A stretch of DNA of 7,474 nucleotides, taken from an uncultured Prevotella sp. Lineage in GTDB: Bacteria; Bacteroidota; Bacteroidia; Bacteroidales; Bacteroidaceae. The first letter of the stretch is position 1. Each line of letters opens with the position of its first letter. Position numbers and translations under genes: made by a program. The notes below the pieces were generated by a model. It was given only the letters and a program-made list of their open reading frames with translations, did no database searches and had not been told where the DNA came from. The stretch spans positions 1 through 7,474 of the forward strand of contig USJD01000173.1 in assembly GCA_900554835.1 (NCBI GenBank), in the 5' to 3' direction. Below are positions 5,493 through 7,474 of this stretch, piece by piece.

Positions 5493-6713
5493 CTAATCCT
5501 CATACAGCTTCATCGTATCCTGCCTGGTGAAGGCAAGTTCCTTATAGAAATCACGGAGATAAGCGGATACCTCTGCCTTGTCATCGGATGAGACGAAAAG
5601 ATTGTCGCCCAGTTGATGCTCCAAGGACGTCAGACCATCAGACAACGACTCTATTTCTCCCTCATAATCTCTGCCCTCATCAGGGGTCTTACGAATGCGA
5701 TGATACTTGATGTCTTCAGCAAGCGCATTCTTCATCTCCACCAGTTTCTCTGCCAAAGGAGCAAAAAGAGCACGGATCACGATAGTACGGATGGCATCCC
5801 TTTCCTCCGGTTCCTGCCAGAGACAATGATAGATAGGAAGCAGGTCGCAGCAATCAACCTCTTCCCTGTCCTGCATGAAAGCAGAAGTACGGAGCAGACG
5901 GGCAATATTCTTCCAGCGACGGTCGCTCACGTAGATATTCCTGCGCTCAGCAGCCTCATCCACATTCACGGCTCTCAAGGATTTACGAATGACGGAAATG
6001 ACATCCAGCACCTCCTCCTTCACACCTATCCTATTGATATTCTCCGACCATTCCGCATATTCCTCACCAGTAATCTTCAATTCAGAAAAATCTGCGTTAT
6101 TTGCGAAATCTGCGTGACCTAAGCCCCCCGTAGAACCAGAGAAATCTGCGTGAGAATCCAAGAGCATCGCCCTGAAATTCGATTCCTTCTTAATCGGACG
6201 ACTCTCAATGCGAATGACAAATCGGTCCCAGAGAGCCTCCAAGCCCTCGCCCTTTGCCGGCAACTCATTGCTGGCAGCCACGAGAAGTTTCAGCGGAAGG
6301 TGCATCTCCCGATTACCATTGCGGAACAGTTTTTCATTGATCACCGTGAGAAGCGTATTCTGAATAGCAGGCCCCGCCTTCCAGATTTCATCCAGAAAGA
6401 CCACATCAGCAGTAGGCAGATAACCATCCACCGCACGCTCATAAGTATCAGAAGACTTTAATTTCTGAATACTCACAGGACCGAAGATTTCATCAGGAGT
6501 AGAGAAACGCGACATCAGGTACTCAAAACTATGAGCATCTCTGAAAGCAGTCTTCAACTGACGGGCCACCATACTCTTCGCTACTCCAGGAGGGCCTAAA
6601 AGAATAACGCTCTCGCCTGCCAGAGCGGCAAGGAGCGAGAGCGAAATTTCAGTATCTTTTTCATATATGCCCCGGTTCATTTCCTGGAGCAAAAGTTTAA
6701 ATCTTTCCAGCAT
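5493..6713 (-). CDS. ravA: RavA-type MoxR AAA+ ATPase
   Basis: This 406-residue protein closely resembles E. coli RavA in its AAA+ part: ESVILLGPPGVAKS with Walker A at 40-47, FEYLMSRFSTPDEIFGP (63-79), Walker B VVFLDEIWKAGPAI (104-117), sensor 1 in AASNELP (N149), a DRF motif (163-165) and YVSDRRWK (261-268) in the lid with a likely sensor 2 arginine. E. coli RavA has 498 residues with a LARA insertion that binds the lysine decarboxylase LdcI. Here the part after about residue 306 is only 100 residues of charged, likely helical sequence, so LARA appears absent. RavA works with the VWA protein ViaA, whose homologue is encoded at 1618-3276. ravA starts four bases after the asd stop, so cotranscription with asd is likely. 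A short repeat at 6090-6152 adds an unusual linker (residues 187-211). Confidence 0.9.
   Translation of the reverse strand: MLERFKLLLQEMNRGIYEKDTEISLSLLAALAGESVILLGPPGVAKSMVARQLKTAFRDAHSFEYLMSRFSTPDEIFGPVSIQKLKSSDTYERAVDGYLPTADVVFLDEIWKAGPAIQNTLLTVINEKLFRNGNREMHLPLKLLVAASNELPAKGEGLEALWDRFVIRIESRPIKKESNFRAMLLDSHADFSGSTGGLGHADFANNADFSELKITGEEYAEWSENINRIGVKEEVLDVISVIRKSLRAVNVDEAAERRNIYVSDRRWKNIARLLRTSAFMQDREEVDCCDLLPIYHCLWQEPEERDAIRTIVIRALFAPLAEKLVEMKNALAEDIKYHRIRKTPDEGRDYEGEIESLSDGLTSLEHQLGDNLFVSSDDKAEVSAYLRDFYKELAFTRQDTMKLYED
6090..6152. repeat. In-frame 9-base repeats (ATCTGCGTG type) inside ravA
   Basis: Three adjacent 9-base units lie at 6090-6098 (ATCTGCGTT), 6099-6107 (ATTTGCGAA) and 6108-6116 (ATCTGCGTG). 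A fourth, ATCTGCGTG, is at 6144-6152. The 13-mer GAAATCTGCGTGA is identical at 6105-6117 and 6141-6153. All spacings are multiples of three, so ravA stays open and the units encode HAD, FAN, NAD and HAD tripeptides. The segment falls where this RavA is longer than the E. coli protein. It may be a dispersed genomic repeat that landed in the gene. Confidence 0.6.
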
Positions 6714-6717
6714 GCAA

Positions 6718-7474
6718 TTACTTTACGTTGCCCACCTTAATCAAGTACTCAGCAATCTGCACAGCATTCAAGGCAGCACCCTTGCGAATCTGGTCGCCAG
6801 TGAGCCACAAAGTATTGCCGTTGTCATCAGCCAAATCCTTGCGGATACGACCTACATAGACATCATCCTTACCAGCGCTCTCCAAAGGCATTGGATAAAC
6901 GTAGTTCTGAGCATCATCCTTCACGGTAACGCCTGGAGCAGCCTCCAGAGCCTTGCGGATATCCTCTACAGCCAATGGCTTCTCTGTCTCAAACCATACA
7001 CTCTCTGAGTGAGAACGGAGAGAAGAAACACGCACACAAGTAGCACTTGTACGAACATCAGAGTGCATGATCTTGCGAGTCTCATTATACATCTTCATCT
7101 CCTCCTTGGTGTAATCATTTGGAGTCATCTTGTCAATCTGAGGAATGACATTGTAAGCCAACTGATGAGGGAACTTATTGATATGATCAGTCTTACCAGT
7201 CTCAATGATGTCCTTATACTGCTGCTCAAGTTCAGCCATAGCTGCAGCACCAGCACCGGAAGCACTCTGGTAAGAAGAGATATGAATCTTCTTGATATGA
7301 CTCAAGTCATCGATAGGCTTCAAAACCACTACCATCATAATAGTAGTACAGTTAGGGTTGGCGATGATATTACGAGGGCGGTTCAGCGCATCCTCAGCAT
7401 TCACCTCAGGCACAACCAGAGGCACATCGTCGCACATACGGAATGCGCTAGAGTTATCAATCATCACGGCACCA
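6718..7474 (-). CDS. asd: Aspartate-semialdehyde dehydrogenase, C-terminal part (cut by the right edge)
   Basis: The frame stays open through the right edge of the window, where it encodes GAV before MIDNSSAFRM. The GTG or ATG codons near 7462-7467 are therefore internal and the true start lies outside. About 252 residues are visible out of a usual 330-370. The active-site motif ANPNCTTI is present, with the catalytic cysteine codon at 7348-7350. Also present are SYQSASGAG, a substrate and fold segment of the family, and RSHSESV, whose histidine (7009-7011) matches the conserved general base. The enzyme reduces aspartyl phosphate to aspartate semialdehyde with NADPH in the cytoplasm. This is the branch point to diaminopimelate for the cell wall, lysine, threonine and methionine. 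Its TAA stop is four bases before the ravA start, so the two are probably one transcript. Confidence 0.95.
   Translation of the reverse strand, partial: GAVMIDNSSAFRMCDDVPLVVPEVNAEDALNRPRNIIANPNCTTIMMVVVLKPIDDLSHIKKIHISSYQSASGAGAAAMAELEQQYKDIIETGKTDHINKFPHQLAYNVIPQIDKMTPNDYTKEEMKMYNETRKIMHSDVRTSATCVRVSSLRSHSESVWFETEKPLAVEDIRKALEAAPGVTVKDDAQNYVYPMPLESAGKDDVYVGRIRKDLADDNGNTLWLTGDQIRKGAALNAVQIAEYLIKVGNVK

Noticed and set aside
5613..6122. 169-codon plus-strand frame ending in a KICVICEICVT-type tail
   Set aside because: It is antisense to ravA. The tail is simply the translation of the ATCTGCG repeats on the other strand.

Overview
The window looks like chromosomal DNA of a Bacteroidetes species, most likely Prevotella/Segatella or a close relative. 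The main support is three well-formed Bacteroidetes promoters (a TTTG box, 19-20 bases, then TAnnTTTG), weak Shine-Dalgarno sites, and protein families typical of the group: an NlpE-like lipoprotein, a C_GCAxxG_C_C protein and an AAA-ATPase-like/PD-(D/E)XK protein. The genus is inferred from general sequence character and was not tested by any search.

Layout from left to right. Bases 1-203 hold no confident gene. They contain a long AT-rich hairpin that looks like the terminator of the next gene, and a 21-base tandem duplication. A HAD-family phosphatase (204-881, minus) and a small NlpE-like lipoprotein (1135-1599, plus) are divergently transcribed from two promoters in a 253-base spacer. 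The lipoprotein converges on viaA (1618-3276, minus) with only 18 bases between them, and a strong hairpin covers the end of viaA. From viaA to the right edge everything is on the minus strand. In transcription order it reads: asd (cut by the right edge), ravA 4 bases later, a stand-alone AAA-ATPase-like/PD-(D/E)XK gene with its own promoter, a C_GCAxxG_C_C cysteine-rich protein, and viaA overlapping it by 4 bases (ATGA).

The biological centre is a RavA-ViaA system: a MoxR-type AAA+ ATPase and its von Willebrand factor A partner. In enterobacteria these two genes are adjacent. Here about 2.2 kb separates them, filled by a putative redox protein coupled to viaA and by an apparently autonomous nuclease-like gene that follows a candidate terminator after ravA. 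RavA is also shorter than the E. coli protein: it appears to lack the LARA insertion, and a short in-frame repeat sits in its AAA+ region. ravA is likely cotranscribed with asd, a gene of diaminopimelate, lysine, threonine and methionine biosynthesis. The split arrangement with a cysteine-rich partner is the most interesting feature of the window. No RNA genes, CRISPR arrays, insertion sequences or replication origins were seen.
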